DNA from: Streptomyces sp. MUM 178J
GTDB lineage: Bacteria; Actinomycetota; Actinomycetes; Streptomycetales; Streptomycetaceae
DNA: 64,000 nt
Direction: 5' to 3'
Assembly: GCF_022414575.1 (NCBI RefSeq)
Contig: NZ_JADWYQ010000036.1
Coordinates: forward strand, 9,814 to 73,813
The notes beneath the pieces are model-generated. The model did no database searches and was not told the origin of the DNA. It was given only the letters and a program-made list of their open reading frames with translations. Positions 55,663-64,000 of the stretch are shown here, piece by piece (position 1 is the stretch's first letter; each line of letters starts with the position of its first letter). The position numbers were made by a program, and so were the translations under genes.

Positions 55663-56672
55663 ACGCGACTCCCGCCGAAACGGCCCCCGACACGGCCCCC
55701 GACACGGTCCTCGCCGTCGACGCCGGGAACAGCAAGACGGACGTCGCCGTCGTCGGCCCGGACGGCGAGGTGCTCGGCGCGGCGCGCGGCGGCGGCTTCC
55801 AGCCGCCGAGGACCGGTCTCGCCGCGGCGCTCGACGCGCTGGGCGACACGGTCGGGCGTGCGCTCGCCCAGGCCGGGACGGCGCAGGCCGGACATGTCTC
55901 CGCCTGCCTCGCCAACGCCGATCTGCCGGCAGAGGAGGCGGAGTCGGCGGAAGCGGTGCGGGGGCGCGGCTGGGGGCGCACTGCCCAGGTGCGCAACGAC
56001 ACCTTCGCGGTCCTGCGCGCGGGGCTGCCGCAGGGCGCTGAGGCCAGAGGTGTGGCCGTGGTGTGCGGCGCGGGCATCAACTGCGCGGGCATGCTGCCGG
56101 ACGGCCGTACGGCTCGGTTCCCGGCGATCGGCAGGATCTCCGGCGACTGGGGCGGCGGGCAGGGGCTCGCCGAGGAGGCCCTGTGGCACGCGGCGCGGGC
56201 GGAGGACGGCCGCGGGGAGCCGACCGCGCTCGCCCGCGCCCTGCCGGGCCACTTCGGGCTGCCGTCGATGTACGCGCTGATCGAGGCGCTGCACCTGGGG
56301 CGGATCCCCATGGCGCGTACGCATGAGCTGACGCCGGTGCTGTTTGCGGTCGGAGCGGACGGCGACCCGGTCGCCCGGGCCCTGGTAGGGCGGCTGGCCG
56401 AGGAGGTGGCGACCATGGCGACGGTCGCGCTGAGGCGGCTCGAACTGCTCGACGAGAAGGTCCCGGTGCTGCTGGGGGGCGGTGTGCTGGCCGCCCGCCA
56501 TCCGGAGTTGGACGAGCGGATCAGGGCTCTGCTGGCTGACCGTGCGCCCAAGGCGGTCGTGGGCGTGGTGACGGCCCCGCCGGTGCTGGGGGCGGCGCTG
56601 CTGGGCCTGGACAGCACGGGAGCGCCGCCGGAGGCCCATGCGCGGCTCCGGGCCTGGTACGGCGGCCGCTGA
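55653..56672 (+). CDS. BadF/BadG-family N-acetylglucosamine kinase-like protein
   Basis: A 339-residue ASKHA-fold kinase with phosphate-1 motif DAGNSKTD (residues 23-30), the substrate loop RNDTFAVLRAG, VVCGAGINCAGM and the C-terminal LGGGVLAARHPEL. Members phosphorylate GlcNAc or related amino sugars. The start GTG at 55653 lies inside the GH4 gene, so the two are translationally coupled. Together with the ROK regulator this is a common actinobacterial amino-sugar or disaccharide module. The product would feed a phosphorylated sugar to the GH4 enzyme or to amino sugar catabolism. Confidence 0.9.
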   Translation: MGVNATPAETAPDTAPDTVLAVDAGNSKTDVAVVGPDGEVLGAARGGGFQPPRTGLAAALDALGDTVGRALAQAGTAQAGHVSACLANADLPAEEAESAEAVRGRGWGRTAQVRNDTFAVLRAGLPQGAEARGVAVVCGAGINCAGMLPDGRTARFPAIGRISGDWGGGQGLAEEALWHAARAEDGRGEPTALARALPGHFGLPSMYALIEALHLGRIPMARTHELTPVLFAVGADGDPVARALVGRLAEEVATMATVALRRLELLDEKVPVLLGGGVLAARHPELDERIRALLADRAPKAVVGVVTAPPVLGAALLGLDSTGAPPEAHARLRAWYGGR

Positions 56673-57067
56673 CGTCGCCGGAGTTACCGGAGTCGCCGGA
56701 GTCGCCGGAGCTGTCGGAGCTGTCGGAGTTGCGGGAGCTGTCGGAGTTGCGGGAGCTGTCGGGAGTCCCGGAGCTCTCGTGGCTCTCAGAAGTCCCGGCG
56801 CTCTCAGGGCCCTCAGGGTCCCGGTGCCTCCGAGCCTTGTGATCCCTCGGACGGGTGACACGAAAGGGAACTCGCGTGCGGTCGTCGGCGTATTCATGGT
56901 GGGGAGTTGAGCTGGACGGGGCATGCATGCCCATAGCGGCTGCGATCAACGCGCGGGGCGGTCAAGGCTGGTGTGGAGGCCGGGCACTGCGGCCATACTG
57001 CTGGCCGGGAGCCGTTCGCTGACCCGCGCGGGGACGGGCCGCGGTCAGGGACCGAGGGGGAGGTCGC
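56673..57067. repeat. 9-bp tandem repeat array in the kinase-glnX intergenic region
   Basis: From 56674 to about 56764, GTCGCCGGA-type 9-bp units repeat roughly ten times (variants GTTACCGGA, GCTGTCGGA, GTTGCGGGA) directly after the kinase stop codon, then decay. The remaining 300 bases to the glnX start contain no gene I can support; the apparent ORFs there are repeat translations. A promoter for the glnX operon must lie here. Confidence 0.8.
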
Positions 57068-58573
57068 ATGACACAGCCGCCGAATGTGCGGGGCACGCCG
57101 GTGGAGCAGGGGTCGGTCCGGTCGCGGGTGCCCGGGCAGCCCGGGGCCGGGAGCCACACCTGCGGAGCGGTCGTCCCCGGCGGCACGGCGGTGGCCGTCC
57201 CGGGCCACGGCGGCGGCCCGCCCCCGGTGTCCCCGCCGGCGCCGGCGGCCCCCGCGTCGGGCGACGGCCGAAGAGCCTGGTCCGAGGGCTGGTCACGGCT
57301 GTGCACAGCGGCGACCACCGAGCCGGGGCGGCTGCGGACCATCGGGGCCTTGCTGGCGGCCGTGATCGTGGCGTTCGGCGCGGTGACGGCCTGGGAGGTC
57401 TCGGCCCGGGCGTCCGCGGCGGACGACGTGGTGGGCCGCAGCCAGCCGCTCAGCTCGGACGCCGCCGCCGTCTACCGCTCGCTGGCCGACGCGGACACGG
57501 CCGCCTCAAGCGGCTTCCTGGCCGGCGTCGACGAGCCGCCCGCCGTCCGCGAGCGTTATGAGAAGGACATCGCCCTCGCCGCCCGGCTGCTGGTGGAGGC
57601 CGCGTCGACCACCGACGGCTCCAGTGCGTCGGACCGTCAGATAGCCACGCTCAACGAAGGCCTGCCGCGCTACTACGGCCTGATCGAACGCGCCCGCGCC
57701 AACAACCGCCTGGGCAAGCCGCTTGGCGGCGCGTATCTGCGGTTCGCCAACGAGCAGATGAGCAAGGAACTGCTGCCCGCGGCGCAGCGACTGTACGAGG
57801 CGGAGACGGCCCGGCTCGACCGGGACCAGGACGCGGCCCGCGGACGGCCGTATGCGGCGATCGCGCTCGGCCTGTTGGCGCTCGCCGCGCTCGGCTGGGC
57901 GCAGCGGCGGCTGCACCTGCGGACGAACAGGGTGTTCAACCGCGGTCTGCTGGCGGCGACGGCGGCGACGGCCGCGGTCCTGCTGTGGCTGGCCGTGGGG
58001 CACACCGTGGCCCGCACGCAGCTCCAGGAGGCGCGGATACACGGCCAGGAGTCGCTCACCGTGCTCAGCGACGCGCGCATCAACTCCCTGAAGGCGCGGG
58101 CCAACGAGAACCTGACGCTGGTGGCGCGGGGCGCCGTGCTCACCAACGACGGCAAGAGCGACAAGTACGAGACGGACTACGCGACGGGGATGCGGCTGCT
58201 CCGGTCCGGGCTGAGTCAGGCGCAGCGCCTCGCGGACGACGCCGCGGGGCGCGATCCCGTGGCGTCGGCCGCCGCCTCGGCCGCCGAGTGGCGGACCCGG
58301 CACGAGCAGGCCGGTGCGAAGGACAGGGCCGGCGACTACGACGGCGCGCTGGAGAAGGTCATCGGCAGCGAGGGTTCCACCGGGGCCGCGTTCGACCGGG
58401 TGGACGAAAGCCTGGAGCAGGCACTGGCGCACGAGGAGCGCGAGTTCACCCGGGCCGCACAGGACGGGCGGGGCGCGCTGTCCGGGCTTCCGGCAGGTGC
58501 GGGCGTGCTGACGGCGCTGGGTGCGGGCGCGGCCGTCCTGGGCATCGGCCGCAGACTGTTGGAGTACCGGTGA
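57068..58573 (+). CDS. glnX: GlnX-like membrane protein
   Basis: A 501-residue protein with four membrane segments: about residues 88-109 (TIGALLAAVIVAFGAVTAW), 259-277, 291-311 and 478-495. Two extracytoplasmic helical domains of about 150 residues each lie between segments one and two and between three and four, which resembles a bacterial sensor or MCP-like layout. Position and architecture match GlnX (Rv0412c) of mycobacteria, which links the amino acid binding protein GlnH to kinase PknG. The ATG at 57068 has a GGGGAGG site. The next gene overlaps or abuts its stop. Confidence 0.8.
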   Translation: MTQPPNVRGTPVEQGSVRSRVPGQPGAGSHTCGAVVPGGTAVAVPGHGGGPPPVSPPAPAAPASGDGRRAWSEGWSRLCTAATTEPGRLRTIGALLAAVIVAFGAVTAWEVSARASAADDVVGRSQPLSSDAAAVYRSLADADTAASSGFLAGVDEPPAVRERYEKDIALAARLLVEAASTTDGSSASDRQIATLNEGLPRYYGLIERARANNRLGKPLGGAYLRFANEQMSKELLPAAQRLYEAETARLDRDQDAARGRPYAAIALGLLALAALGWAQRRLHLRTNRVFNRGLLAATAATAAVLLWLAVGHTVARTQLQEARIHGQESLTVLSDARINSLKARANENLTLVARGAVLTNDGKSDKYETDYATGMRLLRSGLSQAQRLADDAAGRDPVASAAASAAEWRTRHEQAGAKDRAGDYDGALEKVIGSEGSTGAAFDRVDESLEQALAHEEREFTRAAQDGRGALSGLPAGAGVLTALGAGAAVLGIGRRLLEYR

Positions 58574-58593
58574 GGGTGATGAGGGGGCGGGCC

Positions 58594-60003
58594 ATGACGG
58601 CGGGAGCGAGGGCACGCACGGCGGCGGCCCGGGCCGGGCAGGACGGAGCGAGGGCGGCCGGGGTGGCGGAGAAGGACACCAGGGCGCGGAGGGGAGCCCG
58701 CGGCGGGAAGCACGGCGGGGGCGGGCTCGCCGCGGCGGGTGTCTGCGGCCTGGCCGCCGCCCTCGCGTTGCTGCCGCTCCCCTCGTACGGGGGCGGGTAC
58801 GACCCCGTCGAGACGGGCGCCGCGGACCGCGCGTACGCCGCGCGCGGCCCGGACGACGCGCGCGGCCCGGAGAGCGCGGCCTCATCGGGGACAGCCCGCG
58901 TACCGGGCGGGGCCGGGGACGCGGCGGGCTTCCCCCATACGGCGAACGGCGCGGCCGGCGCGAACGGCTCCGGCGCGGCCCGCGCTTGGGCCCTCCCGGG
59001 AGGGGCGAAAGCGGCAGAAGGCACTCCCGCGCCCGGCGACGCGGGCACGACGGGCGACGCGACCGTGCCGGACGACGATGCCGTGCCGGACGACGATGCC
59101 GTGCCGGACGCCGCGACCGCGCCGAAGGCGTCAGGGGTGGCGAACGCAGCCGCGGCGGAGGACTGCACCGAACCTGAGCGCTCCCTCGCCCCCTCATCCG
59201 CCGACGGGCCGAGCGTCGACGCCATCAAGGCCCGCGGCAAGCTGATCGTCGGCGTCGACCAGAACAGCTACCGATGGGGCTACCGCGACCCGGCCACCGG
59301 AGACCTCGAAGGCTTTGACATCGACCTGGCGCGGGCCGTCGCCGAGGACATCCTCGGCAGCCCCAAGGCGGTGATCTTCCGGGCCATCCCCACCAACCAG
59401 CGCATACCCGCGCTCGACCGGGGCACGGTGGACCTTGTGGTCCGCACGATGACGATCAACTGCGCCCGGCTGAAGCAGGTCTCCTTCTCCACGGCCTACT
59501 TCGAGGCCGGACAGCAGGTCCTGGCCCCCAAGTCCTCCCCCGTCACCGGCTATGACTCCTCACTCGCCGGCAAGAAGGTGTGCTCGGCGGAGGGTTCGAC
59601 CGCGTTCGAGGCGCTGGAGCGGAACAGCTTCGGCGCGACGTTCCGGGACGAGCACGACGGAAGCCCAAGGGACGAGGACCTGCTCACGGTGCCCAATCAA
59701 CTCGACTGCCTGGTACGGCTGCAGCTCGGGCTGGTGGACGCCGTGGTGACGGACAACGCCCTGGCGGCGGGCCAGGCCGCCCAGGACCCGGCGGTGGAGC
59801 TCAAGGGCGGGAAGCCGTTCACTGCCGAGTACTACGGCGTGGCGGCCGGGCTCGGCAAGGACGATCTGATCCGGCGGGTCAACCACGTGCTCGTCGAGTA
59901 CCGCAAAGGTGCGTGGCAGCAGGCGTACGACAAGTGGCTGGCGGCGGATCTTCCCGGCGTGACGGGGCCTCCGGCCCCCAAGTACCGGCCGGAGCAGCGG
60001 TAG
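58594..60003 (+). CDS. glnH: GlnH-like amino acid binding protein with N-terminal membrane anchor
   Basis: A 469-residue protein. Residues 44-60 form one hydrophobic segment (LAAAGVCGLAAALALLP), then a 140-residue disordered Gly/Ala/Asp-rich linker. The C-terminal part from about residue 206 is a periplasmic amino-acid-binding fold (family 3): KLIVGVDQNSYRWGYRD, LEGFDIDLARAVAEDI, TVDLVVRTMTINCARL. There is no proper lipobox (AGVC has Val before Cys), so it is membrane anchored rather than a classical lipoprotein. No permease or ATPase gene is adjacent, supporting a sensing role as in mycobacterial GlnH. I prefer the ATG at 58594; a GTG at 58570 overlapping the glnX stop is possible. Confidence 0.82.
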   Translation: MTAGARARTAAARAGQDGARAAGVAEKDTRARRGARGGKHGGGGLAAAGVCGLAAALALLPLPSYGGGYDPVETGAADRAYAARGPDDARGPESAASSGTARVPGGAGDAAGFPHTANGAAGANGSGAARAWALPGGAKAAEGTPAPGDAGTTGDATVPDDDAVPDDDAVPDAATAPKASGVANAAAAEDCTEPERSLAPSSADGPSVDAIKARGKLIVGVDQNSYRWGYRDPATGDLEGFDIDLARAVAEDILGSPKAVIFRAIPTNQRIPALDRGTVDLVVRTMTINCARLKQVSFSTAYFEAGQQVLAPKSSPVTGYDSSLAGKKVCSAEGSTAFEALERNSFGATFRDEHDGSPRDEDLLTVPNQLDCLVRLQLGLVDAVVTDNALAAGQAAQDPAVELKGGKPFTAEYYGVAAGLGKDDLIRRVNHVLVEYRKGAWQQAYDKWLAADLPGVTGPPAPKYRPEQR

Positions 60004-60030
60004 CGGTAGCGGTAGCGGTAGCGGTAGCGG
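59995..60030 (+). repeat. Hexanucleotide repeat at the glnH stop codon
   Basis: Five exact copies of TAGCGG (60001-60030) follow one degenerate copy (CAGCGG). The first TAG is the glnH stop codon, so every unit carries an in-frame stop, and slippage would not change the protein. It sits in the glnH to coiled-coil gene junction. Confidence 0.95.
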
Positions 60031-60055
60031 ACAAGTGAGAGCGGAGAGGTGATCG

Positions 60056-61372
60056 ATGGGCGTCGCGGGACCATTCCCCGGCTCCGCCGGGACCACCGGG
60101 CCGGTGATGGACCGGGACGAGGTGGACCGTGCGCTGGGGCGCCTCGGGGCGGAGCACGAGGCGATCGAGACCTCGCTGCTCGCCCTCCAGGACCACGCGG
60201 GCCGCAGACTCCTCGAAGGGGCGGAGCTGACGGGCGTCACCAAGGACCGCTGGGCCTCGGCCGAGAGGTCGATCAGCCTGCTGTGGGGCTACTTCGAGGC
60301 CTACGCGGCCGCCCTCGACGCCGCCCGCGAGGTGCGCGCCCGGCGGCGCTGGCCGGGCCGTGAGGAGCTGGCAGAGCTGACCGAGCGGCTGCGCGGCCGC
60401 AGTGTGACGGTCGCCAACTCCGCGGCCCCGGACGGTCCACAGCTCGCCGGGCCCGACCGGCTCTCCGAGCAGTTCACGCTGGAGGAGCTGGTGACCCGGA
60501 TGAACGAGTTGTACGCCGCTTCGCTCGACACCGTGGTGACGGCGGACTCCGTGTGGTCCGCGCTGCCTGCCCGGATAGACCTTCTCTCCGCCGAGTTGCG
60601 GCGCACCCGGTCGCTGGCGCGTTCGGTCGGCGTGCGGCCGGGAGAGCACCCTTCGGGCGACGACCTGGAGTCGATCACCCATGAGCTGACGGCGCTCCGC
60701 GCCCAGGTGGTGTCCGACCCGCTGGCCTTCTGGCGGCCGGCCTCCGGCCGCAGCTCGGCGCCCGGAGGCGGCCGGCCCGACACCGAACGGTACGACCGCG
60801 CGGCCCTGGCGCTGGAGGACGTGCGCCGGGAGATCGAGGCGGTGCTGCAGGTGCGGCAGGACTCGGAGTCACGGCTCGTCCGGGTCCGCGATGTGCTCTC
60901 ACGGGCCGACCGCACGCTGGTCGAAGCGCGGGCGGCGCGCGGCGAGGTGCTGGCGAAGATCGCGGCGAGCGAGGTGCCCGCGGTCAGCGGCCCGCCGACC
61001 GCCCTCCATGAGCGGCTGGCCGCGGCGGCGGAGTACCGCAGGCACTCCCAGTGGCACCGGCTGTCCCCGCTGCTGGAGTCGCTGGAGCAGGAGGCCGAGG
61101 ACGAACTGCTGCGCGCCCGGGAGTCCCTGACGGCCGTCACCGCGCCGCTCGCGGTCCGTGCGGAGCTGCGCGGGCGGCTGGACGCCTACCGGGCCAAGGT
61201 GGCCCGGCACGGGCTGGCGGAGGACCCGCTGCTGATCGAGCGGTACGACACGGCGCGCCGGATGCTGTGGAGCGCGCCCTGCGATCTGCGTGCCGCGGAG
61301 CAGGCGGTGCTGCGCTACCAGGGCGCGGCCGCGCAGGCGCTGGCGCACCGGAACCGCGCGGAGGAGCCATGA
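60056..61372 (+). CDS. Coiled-coil protein of unknown function in the glnX-glnH-pknG operon
   Basis: I do not recognise a family. The 438-residue protein is soluble, highly charged and almost wholly alpha-helical, with heptad-rich stretches (for example ALEDVRREIEAVLQVRQDSE and LESLEQEAEDELLRARESL). There is no signal peptide, membrane segment or nucleotide-binding motif. It lies between glnH (52 bases) and pknG (10 bases) on the same strand, with its own GGAGAGGTG ribosome site, so it is clearly in the operon. Mycobacteria lack an equivalent between glnH and pknG. It may be a kinase partner or substrate, analogous in place to GarA, but that is inference. Confidence 0.8.
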   Translation: MGVAGPFPGSAGTTGPVMDRDEVDRALGRLGAEHEAIETSLLALQDHAGRRLLEGAELTGVTKDRWASAERSISLLWGYFEAYAAALDAAREVRARRRWPGREELAELTERLRGRSVTVANSAAPDGPQLAGPDRLSEQFTLEELVTRMNELYAASLDTVVTADSVWSALPARIDLLSAELRRTRSLARSVGVRPGEHPSGDDLESITHELTALRAQVVSDPLAFWRPASGRSSAPGGGRPDTERYDRAALALEDVRREIEAVLQVRQDSESRLVRVRDVLSRADRTLVEARAARGEVLAKIAASEVPAVSGPPTALHERLAAAAEYRRHSQWHRLSPLLESLEQEAEDELLRARESLTAVTAPLAVRAELRGRLDAYRAKVARHGLAEDPLLIERYDTARRMLWSAPCDLRAAEQAVLRYQGAAAQALAHRNRAEEP

Positions 61373-61382
61373 GGGGGGAGAG

Positions 61383-63905
61383 ATGAACGGGAGCGACGAC
61401 GGCAGCGGCGGCTGTCAGCGGCCGGGCTGCGGGGGCCGCTGCGAGGACATGGGCGGGGGCGGGATCTACTGCGACACCTGCGGGCTGGCGCCGGTGGTCT
61501 CGCGGGGCGGGCTGATCTCCTCGTCCGCGACAGGGGTGACGGCGGGGCGCTCGCCCTCCTCGACTCCCCCGGCCGTCTCGACTCCCCCGGCCGTCCCGAC
61601 TCCCCCGGCCGTCCCGACGCCTTCGGGGGCCTCGTCGGCGCCCCGCTCGTCCGCGTCCGCGTCGTCGGCGTCACCCCGGTCCGTCTCCGGCCGGCTGTCG
61701 CGCTCCCTGACCCGCGGCGGCACGGGCGTCCGCTCGGTCTCGGTGCGCAGCTCCGGCTCCGGGTCCGGCGCCTCGGGGCGGGGACGGCTGGGGGCGGGGC
61801 TTGTCTCGGTGCCGGAGGTGCCGCGCCCAAACCCGCAGTCGGCCGTGATGGCCGAGCCGGAGGTTCCCGAGCGGAAGCGGTTCTGCTCGCGTGCGGACTG
61901 CGGCGCCCCGGTCGGGCGGGCCCGTGGCGACCGTCCGGGGCGTACGGAGGGCTTCTGCACCAAGTGCGGCCACCCGTACTCCTTCGTGCCGAAGCTGCGG
62001 GCCGGGGACGTGGTGCACGGGCAGTACGAGGTGGCGGGCTGTCTGGCCCACGGCGGTCTGGGCTGGATCTATCTGGCCGTCGACCGCGCCGTGTCCGACC
62101 GGTGGGTGGTGCTCAAGGGCCTGCTGGACACGGACGACCAGGACGCGATGGCCGCGGCCATCTCGGAGCGGCGCTTTCTCGCGGAGATCGAGCACCCCAA
62201 CATCGTCCGCATCTACAACTTCGTGGAACACCTCGACCAGCGCACGGGTTCGCTGGACGGCTACATCGTCATGGAGTACGTCGGCGGCAAGTCCCTGAAG
62301 GAGATCGCCAACGAGCGCAGGACCGCGTCGGGCCGGCGGGATCCGCTGCCGGTTGAGCAGGCCTGCGCCTATGGCATCGAGGCGCTGGAGGCGCTTGGGC
62401 ATCTGCACGGCAGGAACCTGCTGTACTGCGACTTCAAGGTGGACAACGCCATCCAGCAGGAGGACCGCCTCAAGCTGATCGACATGGGCGCCGTCCGCCG
62501 GGTCGACGACGCGGACTCCGCGATCTACGGCACGGTGGGCTACCAGGCCCCCGAGGTGGCCGAGGCCGGCCCGTCGCCGGCCTCCGACCTCTACACGGTC
62601 GCGCGCACCCTGGCGGTGCTGACGTTCGACTTCCAGGGCTATGCGAACGTGTTCGCCGACTCGCTGCCCGATCCGGACAACATCCCGGCGTTCCGCACGT
62701 ACGAGTCGTTCTACCGGCTGTTGGTAAGGGCCACCGATCCCGATCCTGCGCGCCGGTTCGCCTCGGCGCAGGAGATGGCCGAGCAGTTGACGGGGGTGCT
62801 GCGCGAGGTCGTCGCACTGCAGACGGGCCGACCCCGGCCCTCCCTGTCACCGCTGTTCGGCCCGGAACCGCGCCTCACGGACACGGAGTTGTTCCAGGAG
62901 CTGACGGGCGACGTCTCGGCACTGGGGGCGCGCAGACAAGCGGTAGGCGCTCCCGGCGGGGCGAACGCGCCGTATCTCAGGGCGCTCGACGCGCGCGGAG
63001 CGGCGCTCGCGCTGCCCGTGCCGCATGTCGACCCGGGAGACCCGCACGCGGGCCTCCTCGCCGGGCTGGCCGCCCTGGCCCCCGCCGAGGCGATCGCCGC
63101 GCTGCGGTCGGCAGCGGCGCCCTCGGCGGAGACCCGGCTGCGGGAGCTGCGCGCCCGGCTGGAGCTGGGGGACGCGGCGGCCGCGGCCCGGGCTCTGGCG
63201 GAGCTGGAGCAGCGGCAGCCGGACGACTGGCGGGTGGTGTGGTACCGCGGACTCACCTCGCTGGCGGCCGGTGGACACGAGGTCGCGGCCGTCTCCTTCG
63301 ACGCGGTGTACGACGCCTTCCCCGGCGAGGTGGCGCCCAAGCTGGCCCTCGGGGTGTGCGCCGAGGTGCTGGGGCGGTTGGACGACGCCGCGGAGTACTA
63401 CCGTCTGGTGTGGTCGACGGACCCGGGCCATGTCGGCGCCGCGTTCGGCCTGGCACGCGTGCAGCTCGCCGCGGGCGACCGGACCGGGGCCGTGAACACC
63501 CTGGAGGCGGTTCCGGAGGGGTCGATCCACTACACGGCGGCGCGGGTGGCGGCGGTCCGGGCGCGGCTGCGGCGACGCGCCGTGAGCGAGCCGCTGCTGG
63601 ACGATCTGGCGGCGGCCGCGGCGCAGGTGGAGGCGCTCCGGGCGTTCGGCCTCGACGCGCTGCGCCGGGAGCGGTTGTCCACAGAGGTACTCGGCACGGC
63701 GCTCGACTGGGTACTCTCCCAAAGTCCCGGAACGCGACCGCCGCGGGCGCAGGCCCCGCTGCTGGGCAGCGAAGTGAGCGAGCGCGGCCTGCGGTTCGGG
63801 CTGGAACGCTCGTACCGGGTGCTCGCCCGGCTCGCTCAACACAGCGAGGAGCGGATGGACATGGTGGAGCGGGCGAACCGCTTCCGCCCCCGGACGTGGG
63901 TGTGA
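61383..63905 (+). CDS. pknG: PknG-like soluble serine/threonine protein kinase with TPR domain
   Basis: An 840-residue soluble kinase, as PknG, with no transmembrane helix. The N terminus has two Cys clusters (CQRPGCGGRC..CDTC and, after a Pro/Ser-rich linker, FCSRADC..CTKC) forming a rubredoxin-like region. The linker near residues 60-80 is a run of STPPAV units. The kinase domain has glycine loop AHGGLGWIYLA, Lys245 (VVLKGLLD), the catalytic loop YCDFKVDN with Asp350, and IDMGAVRR in place of DFG. YCDFKVDN replaces the usual YNDLKPEN, keeping Asp, Lys and Asn. The C-terminal 300 residues are helical TPR-like repeats. In mycobacteria PknG senses amino acids through GlnH/GlnX and controls glutamate metabolism via GarA. 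Confidence 0.9.
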   Translation: MNGSDDGSGGCQRPGCGGRCEDMGGGGIYCDTCGLAPVVSRGGLISSSATGVTAGRSPSSTPPAVSTPPAVPTPPAVPTPSGASSAPRSSASASSASPRSVSGRLSRSLTRGGTGVRSVSVRSSGSGSGASGRGRLGAGLVSVPEVPRPNPQSAVMAEPEVPERKRFCSRADCGAPVGRARGDRPGRTEGFCTKCGHPYSFVPKLRAGDVVHGQYEVAGCLAHGGLGWIYLAVDRAVSDRWVVLKGLLDTDDQDAMAAAISERRFLAEIEHPNIVRIYNFVEHLDQRTGSLDGYIVMEYVGGKSLKEIANERRTASGRRDPLPVEQACAYGIEALEALGHLHGRNLLYCDFKVDNAIQQEDRLKLIDMGAVRRVDDADSAIYGTVGYQAPEVAEAGPSPASDLYTVARTLAVLTFDFQGYANVFADSLPDPDNIPAFRTYESFYRLLVRATDPDPARRFASAQEMAEQLTGVLREVVALQTGRPRPSLSPLFGPEPRLTDTELFQELTGDVSALGARRQAVGAPGGANAPYLRALDARGAALALPVPHVDPGDPHAGLLAGLAALAPAEAIAALRSAAAPSAETRLRELRARLELGDAAAAARALAELEQRQPDDWRVVWYRGLTSLAAGGHEVAAVSFDAVYDAFPGEVAPKLALGVCAEVLGRLDDAAEYYRLVWSTDPGHVGAAFGLARVQLAAGDRTGAVNTLEAVPEGSIHYTAARVAAVRARLRRRAVSEPLLDDLAAAAAQVEALRAFGLDALRRERLSTEVLGTALDWVLSQSPGTRPPRAQAPLLGSEVSERGLRFGLERSYRVLARLAQHSEERMDMVERANRFRPRTWV

Positions 63906-63907
63906 GT

Positions 63908-64000
63908 ATGGCGATGCACCAGCAGAACACCGGGGCGGTACGGGCGGAGTGCGAGGCGGTGTACGCGGCGGAGGTCGCCGGGCGTCCGGGCATGCCGGCC
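63908..64000 (+). CDS. Partial ORF whose tail duplicates the Eis-type gene
   Basis: An ATG at 63908 opens a frame that starts MAMHQQNTG and then reads AVRAECEAVYAAEVAGRPGM, identical in frame to codons of the acetyltransferase at 15952-16018. The first nine residues look like an unrelated gene start, 2 bases past the pknG stop, as expected for a fifth operon gene. The switch at 63934 is abrupt. It may be an assembly chimera, and the true downstream gene may be something else. Confidence 0.4.
   Translation, partial: MAMHQQNTGAVRAECEAVYAAEVAGRPGMPA

Noticed and set aside
56521..56949. A minus-strand frame with Ser/Asp/Arg repeats (possible secreted peptide)
   Set aside because: The repeats are the translated reverse complement of the 9-bp array, and the rest lies antisense to the kinase gene.

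Overview
This is a GC-rich chromosomal window from an actinomycete, almost certainly Streptomyces. The evidence is the gene content and order (mreB-ndk-folC-valS, clpX-clpP2-clpP1-tig), a four-gene conservon, CYP157 and terpene synthase genes, rare TTA codons, and the intergenic GCGCCTCAA..GCCGGCGGGGC type repeats. I see no rRNA, CRISPR array, insertion sequence, integrase or replication origin. Most of the window is core or conserved accessory chromosome.

Layout. 1-14.0 kb: cell shape and housekeeping block, mostly on the minus strand (mreC partial, mreB, ndk, a DUF4233 protein, folC, valS, clpX, clpP2, clpP1, tig), with one plus-strand Pro/Gln-rich membrane protein, then tRNA-Pro(TGG) and tRNA-Gly(TCC). 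14-27 kb: a membrane PP2C phosphatase, an Eis-type acetyltransferase, nei and rpiB, a 40-bp tandem repeat array, bioY, an amino acid permease, an Fe superoxide dismutase with a Nur-box-like site, a DsbA-like mycothiol-type oxidoreductase, pepN copy 1, an AbiEi/DUF559-like protein and a NUDIX hydrolase. 27-35 kb: a large secreted subtilase, asd and pepN copy 2.

35-42.2 kb: the most interesting block. A conservon (cvnA-B-C-D) is translationally coupled to a CYP157-type P450 whose K-helix ExxR is replaced by EQVLW. It is followed by a terpene cyclase that matches selina-4(15),7(11)-diene synthase at every catalytic position I can recall, and by a second P450 with canonical motifs. cvnA and cvnC each carry one in-frame TTA codon, so the signalling module is probably bldA dependent. 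The cyclase has its own promoter with an inverted repeat over the -10 box.

42-57 kb: a LysR regulator and EamA exporter, malQ, a small protein with four 12-residue repeats, a secreted GH84-type enzyme with Gln-Asp in place of the Asp-Asp catalytic pair, an HNH nuclease, an MscS channel, and a ROK regulator/GH4/BadF-kinase sugar cluster. The ROK protein carries a 150-residue low-complexity insertion and has its own palindromic operator. 57-64 kb: a four-gene operon resembling mycobacterial glnX-glnH-pknG, with an extra coiled-coil gene between glnH and pknG.

The last 67 bases (63934-64000) are an exact, in-frame copy of codons inside the acetyltransferase gene (15952-16018). This looks more like an assembly join than biology and should be checked before anything right of 63.93 kb is interpreted.
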